The translations under genes and the position numbers were made by a program. Shown piece after piece: positions 20,445-33,300 of a stretch of 64,000 nucleotides of DNA (its first letter is position 1; each line of letters starts with the position of its first letter). The stretch is from Trichobilharzia regenti (lineage: Eukaryota > Platyhelminthes > Trematoda > Strigeidida > Schistosomatidae). The DNA is taken from assembly GCA_944472135.2 (NCBI GenBank), contig OX235263.1, positions 30,681,379-30,745,378 of the forward strand, written 5' to 3'. The notes below the pieces were generated by a model. It was not told the origin of the DNA. It did no database searches and saw only the letters and a program-made list of their open reading frames with translations.

Positions 20445-20650
20445 ATTCCTTTACGCTCTCAGAGGAAGTTTCGATAGCAGTGGTGCTCATTTATACGAGA
20501 TGAGGTTGCTAGCCTAATGCCCAGCCTTCCCCCTTTACCAATCTTAGAACTGCCTTAGCGAGGTAAAGGAGTGCGTCGACCGGTGATCGAACCCCTGACT
20601 ACATGAGGCGTGGTCGGCGAGCATTCTACCGCTCTGCCACAGACGCATTA
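20445..20650 (-). repeat. tRNA-derived SINE, family D copy
   Basis: The minus strand begins GCGTCTGTGGCAGAGCGGTA, with B-box-like GGTTCGATCAC, then a body with CTTTACCTCGCTAAGGCAG. It is related to the plus-strand copy at about 25205-25440. It is inserted next to the end of the duplicated segment, so it is younger than that duplication or marks its edge. Confidence 0.65.
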
Positions 20651-20839
20651 AAAAGGCTAAGTTGCCATTAGATGGTTGGAGGTAATCGACAGGAGCCCTT
20701 GGAACTAGGCTTCGTACTAGCTAGCACTTGTCAGTCAGCAAGGCGTATCTGTAACTTTGAAAAAACTGATGTCGCATGTGAGATTCAAACCCGTGTCACC
20801 TAGTGCTGAAGAGTCTGAGACGTTACCACTGAGCTATTT

Positions 20840-21022
20840 GATTTGATTTACAACTTGATTTCACACCGTATTTTTGGTACAAGTATGGGATTTTCAGCAT
20901 GGATATCGTAGCCCAAATTTTTCAGGCCGACCATAGATATCAGGTGTACGTCAGCAGGGGATTGAACCTCAAACCATGTGCATGGTCGGCGAGAGTCCCA
21001 ACCACTGTGCCACTGACGCACA
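20840..21022 (-). repeat. SINE family A copy 3
   Basis: Full-length body with head GCGTCAGTGGCACAGTGGTT on the minus strand. The B box is altered (GGTTCAATCCC). Confidence 0.75.
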
Positions 21023-21140
21023 GCTTACAGATAGTAACAATCCTCAACTAGAGGATTTGCACCCAGAAGGTCGGAAAGTCTGTGCACGAAGCTATTTGAC
21101 GGGGGGACGAGTGTGATGAGAGCAGGCTGCTAGCCAATCG

Positions 21141-21236
21141 GTAGACATTCTGTCTGTTTTCGACATAGAACTTTGCACAAATGTGCGGCAGTTCAAGTCG
21201 CCACACTCCGTGTAGCACGCGAAGCAAGTTCTAACA
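21141..21236 (-). repeat. RTE-type LINE 3' end fragment
   Basis: The sequence ACATAGAACTTTGCACAAAT and CCGTGTAGCACGCGAAGCAA recurs at 28451-28620, 30535, 43480, 43815, 45670 and 61850. In several of those places it directly precedes minus-strand RTE coding remnants, which identifies it as the 3' end of that LINE. Confidence 0.6.
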
Positions 21237-22320
21237 AATATATAATTTTTCTGAGTTCAATGGTATCTTTCAGTCAGTTTGCCACAAATATTTGATTCGG
21301 AAATCATGAATAGTTGTATCTTATCGAAACAAAAATCTGAGAGACCACACATTTTTGTTTACTTGACTAAATGTTTTCCGAATTTCCTATTTCAGCTACA
21401 CTGTTAATTTTATGTAGTTTATTAGCTTCAGGGCTTCATGCTGAACTTCAGCTTAGTTTATTTTATTTATCGATTGGTGGTCACTTAATTGAGTTTTTAT
21501 TACTGTGCTCCTACTGATCATACATGTCTTGGTCATGCAGTTTTAACAATATCTAGGTTGGGAAACAAAACTACATCAAATAAAAGTTATTTCTATGATT
21601 GAAACCATAAATACGTTTGTTCGTACATCTTGCTAATGTGGTCGAGTCGCTTGACTCTTGGTAATCAGTGTAGCTATTTTCTTCTGATTATGTTAATTTG
21701 AAGCCTATTGATATAAAACTGGTCATTGTGATGTTCATTTGTATGTTTTGTTTATGCCTGTTTTAGTTAAAAGTCTAAGTGATGAGAAAGAGATCTGTCG
21801 AGTTATTATCATTCGGTACTGAACTTAAGCCACAAAATTCTCACCTGTTAACTTTTTGGGTAGCATTAATTAATCACCGGTGACGTGATATGAGTATTAA
21901 GAACGATATCTAGTTACTAATACAGTTTCAGAGCTTGATATTCTACTCTACACGTCAAATTGATTGGTATTTGTGATTTCTGTCATGGAGTAAAATTTTA
22001 CAGTTAAATTGTAGTATGACGCACTTAATTGACGTTTTGTGCTTTATATCCTTCTGCAAACTTAAGCTAATTGGTGTGTCTTCATGTTTAGAGAATTATG
22101 TCATTCAGTGTGTTAATCATGACCGTTACCATGAATATATTTTGATGGCGATTGAACCTGTGGAGCAGAATCCTAAGGAATAACCGGTGTTATGTTCTCT
22201 GACAGTTTTTGCTTATCAAATTCTCTCTTCTTGAAAATGGGATTTCTCCGTGTTGAATGCATATGGCTGTGTAATGATTCCTGATAAGTATTATACCTAT
22301 ATCCTGAGTTCTCTTGTATT
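21237..22320. other. Intergenic, no recognised gene
   Basis: AT-rich sequence. No frame with recognisable motifs. Confidence 0.35.
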
Positions 22321-22321
22321 A

Positions 22322-22509
22322 TGTGTGCGTCGGTGGCACAGTGGTTAGGACTCTCGCCAACCATGCACATGGTCCGGGGTTCGAGCCCACGCCGGCGCAC
22401 ACCTGATATCTATGGTCGGCCTGCAAAATTTGGCCTAACGATATCCATGCTGAAAATTCCATACTTGTACCAAAAATACAGTGTGGAATCAAGCTGTAAA
22501 TCAAAAAAA
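22322..22509 (+). repeat. SINE family A copy 4
   Basis: Plus strand, head GCGTCGGTGGCACAGTGGTT (A-box-like TGGCACAGTGG), B-box-like GGTTCGAGCCC, body ending GTAAATCAAAAAAAA. It is one of the best-preserved copies and abuts the 3' end of the RTE LINE at 22510. Confidence 0.8.
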
Positions 22510-23427
22510 AGCAGGAGAAGAAAGTACAAGAAAAGCATAATAGAAACAGTGAGCAGAGGTGTGAGACAAAGGAAGAGTAATAACGAAGAACAAAACACTT
22601 TCATTGGAGATCATAAGTCACAGGGAGTGGATGCATCTGCGCTACTGAGAACGGTTTTGAGCCATGTCACCAATTGTTTCCAACCATAGATTTTTACCGT
22701 CCCGAGGACCCCAACCAGCCTGGAAGTCTACACCTTCCTACGTGACTGGTTTAGACTAACTTTTGTGGATTTCATTGACTGGTGCCAAGTTTTTGTTTGA
22801 CCGCCGCTAGCTTTTTTCCAGCCTGGCCCTATATCCGCTAACATTGCTCGTCGAGGGAGGCGATGGCTTGGCATACGCAACACATGTCCTAACCATCTCA
22901 GTCTTTGTAACTTCACGACTTCGTCGATTGATTTCCCCTGTTTACCTAGAACTCGACGCCTAACCTCAATATTGCTCACCTTATTATGCCACTTTACACG
23001 GGAAATAGAGCGCAGGCACCTATGATCAAAGACAGCTAGTCTTTTCATGTCTTCCACTCTCAATCACCAGGTCTCACAGCCTGCCATAAAGGAGGACGGA
23101 GCGGACTGATGAGCAATACACCTGCCCTTTGGTCGATAGTCGAACATCTCGTCTACGCCAGAGTCGGCGTGAACTGGCAAATGCGAAACGAGCCCCCTGT
23201 ATTCGTGCTGAGATTTCGTCAGAGATCAACCCGTTGGCACTGGCTGATGGTACTTCCTAAATAAGTGAAGCGCTCAATGTGCTCTACCACTTCACTTCCT
23301 ATTTTTAAACTAGGCGTCGATGCAGTCCAGTCCTGTAACATCATCTTGCATTTGGCGGGAGCGAATCGCATGCCAAACATTCGTAGATTGCGGCTCAAGG
23401 TGTTTAGAAGACTCTGCATTTCGTAAT
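22510..23427 (-). pseudogene. RTE-type (SR2-like) LINE, C-terminal region
   Basis: Minus-strand pieces in order: QSLLNTLSRNLRMFGMRFAP, FTYLGSTISQCQ, then after frame breaks MKRLAVFDHRCLRSISRVKW (about 23060) and LQRLRWLGHVLRMPSHRLPR (about 22900). RLRWLGHVxRMP near the C terminus is characteristic of RTE-clade reverse transcriptases. A 3' UTR shared with other copies follows to 22510. The RT core is cut off by an LTR fragment at 23428. Confidence 0.8.
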
Positions 23428-23706
23428 CGGTAGACATTAATCTACGTCAATGTCTAGGTCACTAATATTGGCCATGAGAAAATATGAACACGGCTGATTC
23501 AACAACCAATAACAGCATACTTAACGTGGGCAAATATGATTCGCAGATAGATGGCTCCACTTTCCGAGGTTACCCGAAACAACCAATCAAAAGTCTGCAT
23601 TTGTCTACTTGAACAAGCTATAATAATGTACAGGAAATAAAAATAAATACGTGTTGATTTCCCTAATAAAACGATCTGTTGCCGGCCCTTGTCTTCTGCT
23701 GCTACA
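23428..23706 (-). repeat. Truncated LTR, family TGTAAC...CAC
   Basis: On the minus strand it starts TGTAGCAGCAGAAGACAAGG and follows the family to about 23430, where it stops abruptly at the RTE coding relic. The family 3' end (CTCACCAC) is absent. Confidence 0.7.
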
Positions 23707-24195
23707 TTTGGGCTTACCATCTGTAATTATCAAAAATTATTTGAATCTGTAAATAAGTGATAAAGTGAAAGTCACTTTTATATCTCCCCTAACCCTTATA
23801 AATATCCCACTTATTTCGAACGTTAAAACGAAGCATTTCATGGAACTTTACACACTTATACGAACATGATGCTTCTGTAACAAATGAAGAGAAGAAAAGA
23901 CCAATGCGAGAAACTAAGTTTTATTATCAAGGCAGATGAAGTGGAATTTCATTAAACAATAACAGATAATAATCAGTCAACACAAAGCATCTAATCAAAA
24001 AAAAAATAGAAATAGGAGAACAAAAGAAAAGTCATAAAATAATTGTACAAGTGAGGTGGAAAGTAATAATTGTGTCTTATAAATATATATCAGATCATGT
24101 AACTACAAGCGATAGATATGATAAATTTGTAAAATAAACTACACACAGAGTATGTACAAATATCTCGATACATGTGAATTGATAATATAGGATAA
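23707..24195. other. Probable 3' UTR and downstream region of the uridine kinase gene
   Basis: No coding. On the minus strand an AATAAA hexamer lies at 23920-23925, about 270 bp after the kinase stop codon, and could serve as polyadenylation signal. Confidence 0.4.
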
Positions 24196-24378
24196 TTAGT
24201 GTGGTCTAACTGAGCCTAGACATGATTCTGATTGATTTCTAACACGTGGTACAGATTGTTGAGAGTTACCTATGAAAGGTATTTCATTAACTACCTGTAA
24301 TAAGTGTTCAGTAATTAAATCCACGCCGACTTGATTATCCGGAGCTCGAGGTAGAATCACATCAGCGTACTTCTTAGT
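24196..24378 (-). CDS. UCK: Uridine-cytidine kinase exon 6, C terminus
   Basis: 60 codons plus stop; acceptor TTCAG. It starts TKKYADVILPR as in all UCKs and ends in a short Ser/Arg tail. Confidence 0.9.
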   Translation of the reverse strand, partial: TKKYADVILPRAPDNQVGVDLITEHLLQVVNEIPFIGNSQQSVPRVRNQSESCLGSVRPH

Positions 24379-27300
24379 CTGAACAAAAGTATTTTTAAAA
24401 AAATACACTCGTTAAAAACAAACTACTCACAAAAGATATATATATATTGTTTAAAGTTACCTAGATATCAGTTTTACTAGATTAATAAACGCGACTCAAG
24501 TTTTCTCACATTATACGCACATGATTAATTATTTAACAATAAAAAAACTTAAGGTAGTAGCAAAACTGTGGTGAGGAGTTTTCTGCATTTTGTTCGAATA
24601 ATTGTTGCTTTAAGAGCTGGGTACACTTTTGCGCATCAATCTTATCTCCTGCTTCCATCAACCGCTTCATTAACAGGTGCATCATTGTAAAGATATTATT
24701 GTATTCAACCTGAATAACCAGTTAAACCACATTAATTGGTTAAAGGAAGTCATGTATCATAAGCTTTTAAAGGCAAACTATAATATCGAATTTACTGTGT
24801 TGGAAGGCTTAGTTTATCGTTACACTGACTGCAAAAGCAGTGGAAATGAAATAGTAACCATTACCTACTTCTGGCAAGAACACCACCACATATTAGATAC
24901 ACATTATAAACGGGTGAAAATCTAAATAATTGAATTGGATAATTTACTTGTAGACCAGACATATGAACAGGCTATATTTTACCGTTTGATGTTGAATCAC
25001 AGGATATATATATATATATATATATCCTGGACCGTCCACGGGTGACATGGAGGAGACAGTGCGAAGAAGAGATGAGAAACTACGGACAATCGTAAACCCA
25101 GTTGAAGAGGACGGTAGAAAATAGAACAAAGTGGAGATGTGTTGTTGAAGTCCTATGTTCTACTCGGAACCCAAGGCAATAATAATAATATGAGAGCAAA
25201 CATGAATGACGTGCGCCGTGGCATAGCGGTTAGGACGCTCGCCAACTATGCACATGGTCCGGGCTTCGACCCCCGGCCGACGCACTGCCTTACCTCGCTG
25301 AGCCAGAAATAATCCTAACAAAGAGGAAAGGTTAGGCATGAGGCTAGCAAACCCATCCTGTAAAGATTAACACTGCTACAGAAACTCCAAGCCACTACCT
25401 TGGAGCCCTATGTTCCACTGGGAAAGTGAAGGAAAAATAACATGAATGACTGTTTCCAACTGACAAATCCTTGTTCTAAGGCATTTCAAATATAATTTAC
25501 CTTCTTATACTTAACAGGAAGATGAAGAGTTGCTACATAGTTATGACGTTGGTTGTAATGACCGTGTTTTGCCTCTTTCCGTTCTCCTTAGTGTAAATAA
25601 GCTTAACAATAATACTAGTAACGATGGTGACAACAATAAAATTCGTAAAACATTCAGTTAAAAGAGCAAGGTATAGTCTACAATCATTCCCCGTGTAGTA
25701 TAGTAACGATAAATGTTCTTTCGAAGTATAAACAAAAAAATCTCTACGAAAGCTTAACCTGACAAAGCTTACACACTCCATAACAATATTAGAAACAGAA
25801 AGTAGTGAATTTAAAGATCAATAGATGATATTCTGTAGTATGACAGTTTTTATTGAATCACTTTTCCAATGGTGCTTTCTTCATAGAGATCCCTTTGGAG
25901 ATTTACATATTTAATAACGCTTTCAGAAACAGAAGAGGACGCCATCCTAGTGGATCACTTGTGAAACTAATTTTCTGAATACTTTCCATGAAAAAAAGAA
26001 TCTCGGAAACACATTTTATATGCATATTTATTGTATTAGCAGGATATAGAGCTCAAAGTTGAACTTGAAGTGGTTGTGTAACATACTCAAAAGATACTCA
26101 CGTGTTGTATCAGTACAGTGGACAGAATGTAATACTACCTATTACCTTACTGTTACTAAATCTTAACTCCTCTTTAACGACTTACCTGCAGAGAACTTAC
26201 GTCAGACAGCATAAGAATTGTTTTACGTTTTCCATGCATCTCTTCAGTTGCATAATCACACGAAGTCTTTATGTAATGTAGACGAATAAACTTTCAAGCC
26301 TTATAGTAGACTCATACTCGAGAATAGAATCTTCCCAGTACAATCGGAACGTTAAAGATTAACTTAAAGTAATGGTTTAGTAGTTACTTTATTTCAATAT
26401 ACCACTCCAAGCTAACAGGAGTAAAAATTACTTTAATCAGAAGGCCACAAGTGTTTAGTGCAGAAGTTCTAAGAGAGACTCTGGCCTGATATGAGGCAGA
26501 ACACCTTCGTAACACTAAAACACCCAGTTTTCCTTGTAAACCACCCAAGAAACAAAAAAAACAATCTTGAAATCAAAGATAGACGCCAACGAAAAAAAAT
26601 TAAGAAATGAAGTTTTACCACTATAAGATTCTAAAGTCCTGGAATGGAATTATCTGCGTTGTGATAAAATACAATGTAAACAAATATGAACAAGCTGACT
26701 GGTTTACATAATGATGAAAGCTTCAATAAATTCATAGTTTAAAAGTAACTTACAGGTAAACAAAACTCCTCAAATGCCGGTTTAACGTACTTAAAGTAAC
26801 TATCGAGCACGGATTCCAATCGACGACCTTTCGTGGAAACATCTCTTAAAACTATATTATTAATTTTATAAACACACTGCAAGAAAATGCACTCATACCT
26901 TTCCTGCAAAGTCTAGTGTCGGCATCAGATTCCACAAAAATTTTCAGATGAAATAAATCTCTGACTTCCTTTTGATAGAATGTTAATATTCCTTCAACAA
27001 TTACAACATCAACATCTTCTGGGATTTCTTGAACATCTGGAGTACTAGGAACAGAAATGATAATTTTAACTTCATACCTAGAATAAGCAGAACAATCGTA
27101 GGTATGCAAGACTACCGGTTCCCTTTGTTTGATTTTTCTTAAAACCTCGGCCAAATATTTGAAATCAAATGAATCTAAGCCAAATTAAGTGAAAATAAAA
27201 TAACATATAAGAAAGGTAAAACATACTAGCTGTTAAGATAAAAATTAATTTATCACTTTCCCTTAGTTAATCAACTCTTTATGAACACATAAGGCTTACT

Positions 27301-30300
27301 TTAATTTGCTCGATGAAAAAGAATAAAAGGACTTAGAACGAACAAATAATATGAAATTTAACAAGCATAGTATGGAACACCTTGCATCTAATGTCAATTT
27401 CTAATTCTCAAGCGTAAGTGTCAAGAAAGTTGCTATGAAAATAAATGAATGAAGGCAAAGACCGAATGTTTAACTAGTTACCATATCACCGTAACAGCAC
27501 GTAGCTTTCAAAAATAAGTCAATTTTCTGAACTCTACCCAACCTTTATACAGATGGGATAAATCACCTGTTGTTAGTAAATTATTGCACACGCTCGTTTA
27601 ATTACAAGTTATGGGGTGTTAGGTGTCAGTTTTTTATTGGTGAACATTGATCATTCTTTAAAAAAAACGTTTTCAACATAACAATCGATCAACTAAGATA
27701 TGTGGACCATAAAGATAGAAGTAAAGGTGAGAAATGAAGCTAGTAATAAGATTCGATTGCAGCAATTCCATAGGAGAAATCATCTCTTCAAATACCAGAA
27801 ACAATCAACGAGTTGCAAGAGATTTTACAAACAATAAACTGATGAAAAATAGTCGACAAATGCTACGGTACAAATTAATCAATCGAGAAGATTAACAAAT
27901 AAAGTGAAAATTATACATACACAAGAGTGAGGACATAGAGATAAGGATAATTTGCATGCAAATATGGAGAAATCAATTGATACACTATACGTCAATGAGC
28001 AAACAGTAAGTGTCTAGTGCACAAAACGTTAATGTCATTAGAGATTGGCGTAACAATAAGATAAACATGCAAAAAATATTAGACGCCACACTTCGAAAAA
28101 GTACACAAAAAGTGGAGAAAATAAGTGTAATGGAAATACAATTGGGGAGGATTTTCATGAGCGAATCATCAAATGAAAACTAGTGAGTATTTCCACAATC
28201 TAAAAGATAGTTAGGAGTATTAGCGTATGCTTTATTGTGTACGCTTCTGAGCTAGGTCCTTAATTAATCTCCACCCATTGACTATTAGCATTTAGACGAC
28301 ATCAGAGCCAAGCAGTCTGTATCTCTGTACACTAGGCTCAGACCAACAGTCACTGACTTACTGAGTTAGTACTATCTTCAGCTCTGGAATCACACTATTT
28401 CTCAACCTCATTCTTGATATAAGTATAAAACTTGGGCACTGTGGTAGAGTCTGTCTGTCTGTTTTCGACATAGAACTTTGCACAAATGTGGGGAAGTTCA
28501 AGTCGCCACATTCCGTGTAGCACGCGAAGCAAGAGAAGAAAGTACAAGAAAAGCATAATAGAGACAGTAAGCAGAGGTGTGAGACAAAGGAGTAATAAAG
28601 AAATACAAAACAGTTTCATTGAGTATAATTCCATTACAGATAAGATTTTATTTTGATAAATCACAGTGTTGTACAGCTATATGAACTGATGACGTTTCGA
28701 GCACAAACTATTGCTCATAATCATATCAAGGTACTCACACAACTTCCTAACTTCATTTACATAGTTCCATTATTTTCCACTTGATTTGATTGGCAGTAGT
28801 ATTTTCCATATTTCAGGTATGAGTGATAAATAATTCCTATTGCATGTGTTTGGTGTAGACTCGATGAACCGGGCGGGATTCAGTAATCAACCTCTCTCGC
28901 TCTCCACCTATCTATATTACTTTTTAGAATTTTAAACCTATCCCACCTTATTGTGTGGTTGTTTATTAATGCGTGAAGTGCAATTGCTGAGCATTTTTCT
29001 AAATTACTTATCGTTTCAGGGTCAACCATTCTTACCTTAGCTAAATTCTTATGTTCCGACAATCTGACTACCCCTGACCTACTAGTTTGACCTATGTAGT
29101 TGACCTCACAGTGATTGCAGGGTATTTTGTAAATTATATTATTTTGTCTAATTGGGTCAACTGGGTCCTTTAACCTACAGAGCTTGTCCCTGAGTGAGTT
29201 TGTAGGTTTAAATGCCACTCTAATTCCTGCTTTATTTAGAATCCTACGTAGGGTTTCAGATGTCCCCTGTTTATATGGTATAACAGTAGATGACTTATAC
29301 TCCCTCTTATTTATGTTATTATCAATAGTTTCACAATTATTTTTATTTTTCGTTTGGCCTTTTTCGATCTTCCTAATGAATTTTAAAGGATAGTTATTCA
29401 ACACCAAAGCCTCTTCTATCTGTTTTAGTTCATCATTTAGGTCTTTTCTTGTGCTACTGCTCAGTTTGTTAAACACTTAACTAAGCCTGCTTTAACAGTT
29501 AACGGATGAGACGGACTAAAGTCTAAGTATCTATTAGAATGAGTTGGTTTTCTGTACATAATAGTGTGTAGTTTACCTTCTTCTATTCATTTTATTTTAC
29601 AATCTAACAGCTAATTCTCTTAGTTCATTTTCCGATTCAAATGTGAATTTTATTCCCTGCACCAGTGAGTTTAGGTGTGTCAAGAAGCTAGAGATATGTT
29701 TTGTTTTTAACACTGAAAATGTCATCCACATATGTCCACATATCTCCACATTTTTGGAGTAGGAGTAAACGTATTAAGAGCATTACTTTCCCAGCTGTCC
29801 ATAAATATGTCTGCTACGATAGGGGATATTGGTGATCCGATTGCTACACCTTCTGTTTATCTATATATTTTACCTTGGAACCTTGAGGAACTCACCAACC
29901 AATCACAGCAGACTTTACGTGGTCAGATGCTATACACAGATATATGACCGGACTGTCTAAGAAACGGCCACAAAGAGATGACAAAATAACCTTCAACAAG
30001 AAAACAACCAATCGGAAGACATTGCTTCTCTGCTAAAGATAACGAATAATGATGTACGTAAAAATCTACAAATACCTCTTGATTTTCTCAATAAACGATC
30101 TGTTGTCTGACCCTTGTCTTCTGTCGTTACAGTACTAGTATTAAAGATGGTGTACCAGCTTACTGATTCGCAGAGTTTGATCGGTATATAGGAACAAGGA
30201 TGTAATTAGTTGCACGCCAATAATCAACCATTTCATCAGTTTTACTAATGTACATCTTCAGTCGGTACTCCCACAATAGCTCAGTGAGAACGACTGTGGT

Positions 30301-33300
30301 TTCGAAACATCCCATGGTGAGGATTTTAACCCACAAGTGGATATCGATATTCTGGCTGTTACAGATACAGTGTATTGACAAGCTAAACCGATTACACTGA
30401 TTGTATCTATTTGTTCCTGATGACTATCTGTATTCACGGTTGTTTTTGTTTCTTTACGCCAAGCTATCACTTTTCTTGACGACTAGTTTTAACTCAATTA
30501 GAAAGAAGTTAAAAATAACACAAGAGTGATCGAAGTGACTAACTGACTGGTTTCAACATAAAACTTTACATAGATGTGCAGCAGTTCAAGATGCCACACT
30601 CCCTGTAGCACACAAAGCAAGAGAAAAGCGTAATGAGAGATAATAAACAGAAACGTGAGGCAGAAAGAACAGTAATATGGAACCGCTATAGAATTTTTTT
30701 GGATGTTATATATCACGAAGAGTAAATGCATCTGAACCAGCCGTTGCGAACGATTTCGAGCCATATCACCAATAGTCTTCAGCAATTGGTTCTTACCATT
30801 ACAAGGACCCCAACCGGTCAGGAAGTCTACACCTCCCTGCTTGAATGCCGTAAAGTGACTGTTGCGGATTTCATTGTCTGATGTTGTTTCCACTAGACCA
30901 CCACTAGTTCTGATATAAGAATAAAACTCGTGCACTGTGGTAGAGTATAATTCCATTGTGGGTAAAATTTATTTTGATAAAGTCTCAGTGTTATACAGTA
31001 ATATTTACTAATGACGTTTCGAGCACAATTTATTGTTCATAATCACATCAACAACCACTAATCATTTTCCAACCTGATCCACCCTACTTCAGCTAACATT
31101 GCCCATTGACGAGGAAGGTGATGGTTAGGCATGCGCAGCAACACATATCCTAACCATCTCAATCGGTGTAACTTCGCAAACTCGTCGACAGATTTCACCT
31201 CCTTACCTACCTAGCACTCGACCGAAGCCTAACCTCACTATTACTCACCTTATTATACCACATAACACGGCAGATAGAAGGTAGGCACCTATGATCAAGG
31301 ACAGATAGTCGGGCTTTTCATGCCTTCCATTTTCAATGGCCATGTCCCACAGCCAGCCATAAAAGAGGACGCAGCAGATTGCTGAGCAGTAAATACATCC
31401 TTTGGCCGACAGCCGAACATCACAACTACGCCAGAGGTGGCGTAAGTTGGTATATGTCAAACGAACCCTCTGTATTCGTGCTGAGACTTCGTCAGCGATC
31501 AACTCGCTGGAACTGCCTGATGAAACTCCCAAAATAAGTGAAACGGTTTACAACATGCTCCAACAGTTTACAACCCATCTTTAAACCAGCTAGAAGTCGA
31601 TGTAGTTCAGTCCCGTAGCATCATCTTACAATTGACAGCAGGAGCGAATCGCATGCCAAGCATTCGAAAATTGCTGCTCCTCAAGGTGTTCAGAAGATTG
31701 TGCTATATTTCTTCAGCGTTTTCACATAGGAGGATTACTATATCAGCACATTCTAAGTCAACGAGGTTATTCCCTGGTATCAAGTCAACCCGAGTCGGTG
31801 AATTCACTTAAGGATAAGCCCACTAGTACATCTATGATGAAAATGAATAGAAACGGGGATAGTGGGCATCCCTTACTGACACCAACTATTAATGGTTGTC
31901 ATCACTTCAGATGACAACTCTCCATAGGCACTTACCCGAAGTTCGAGTAGAGTACCTTGATCAGTGTGATATATTTCCTCGCCATTACCTTCATAGCTAA
32001 GCATAGCCATAATACCTCTCGGTCGACGGAATCAAATGCCGCTTTCAGGTCAAGAAATGTGGCGAGTGTTGGATGCCGTTAAACATACCTGTGTTCCAGA
32101 ATCTGTCGGAGTGATATGTTTAATACACCCTCTTCCTGGTCTGAAACCTGCCTCGTTCTCTCGTGTTTGTTCCTCCCGAGCACCACAGTCCAAAAATTAT
32201 TGAGCCTAGAACTTTAGATACCATTTATAAAATTATATTTGTAAAATCCCAGCGAAATTGAAATGATTAATTCCAACGTTTTGTCCGGTAATCTGGTCCG
32301 AACTTCTTTAGGGAAATTAATCGAAATTAACAACAAAGTTTATATATAGAAGGGACGTCTCTTGTTTTTAAAACTTTGTCCAATCATGAGCCATGCAACA
32401 GGTATCAACATGTATAGTAAATAAATAAAATAAAATTGTGTTTACATATAAAAGTACATCTCTCGTTTTTAAATTGTTTATCCTGTCATATGAATCAAGA
32501 AACATCTATCAATAGGTATACTAAACAAAACAAAACAGACATTAAAAATTGTATGAACTATGATCAAAATTTGACCTCAGACTTTCAAAATTTGTCTACT
32601 TTTGTTAAAATATATGTGTATATGTAGTATATAAAGGTGTGTGTGGGTGAACAGTCATAAAACATTTGCTATTCTCATATGAGCTGTGATCAAGATTTGA
32701 CCGGATAGTTGCAAAATAACTGAGATCTTTACAAATATAATATAATTTTTATAAATTTGTTATTCTCTCCATAAGATGTAGACAATCGGGAATTTGACCA
32801 AGTGTGACTAGTTGTTGATACATACAAATATAATTTTATAAATGTCTACTTCTCACTCAGCACTCAATTATTTTGCAGCTATCCGGTCAAATCTTGATCA
32901 CAGTTCATATGAATTTAGATACCATTAAAAAGTCCTTCGAGGAGTTTGAGTGCTTCATATACGCAATATCACGGAAATATTATTTGAACTGCGTAAATTA
33001 TTGAAAACTAACTGGATATGAATGACTTGCTGATTAATTTAACATATTAATTTGAAAATCTTACGGACTGATTCAGTTGGTCAGTCGCCTAGCTTATACG
33101 AGCCAAATCTGTGAAAAACTGGCTATAGGTATCGAGGTTGAAGTAATTGGAGTGAGATTCGGAACTACAGCCTAAAGCCTGTTCCAACGAACGACATCTA
33201 CATTTGCACACAAATTTTGTGAGTTAGCGTATTCAGAAGACGCAATATAATTTATTTGACAGATGGTACGCATGTTATTTGGAAAGCAACGGGATTATGA

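Noticed and set aside
20842..21022. Hammerhead in SINE family A
   Set aside because: There is a CTGATA phrase, but G8-A9 and the GAAA box are missing and stems do not form.
26852..27154. Single 100-residue kinase fragment as a pseudogene
   Set aside because: It runs through two introns; correct splicing gives exons 3 and 4 of a full uridine-cytidine kinase.
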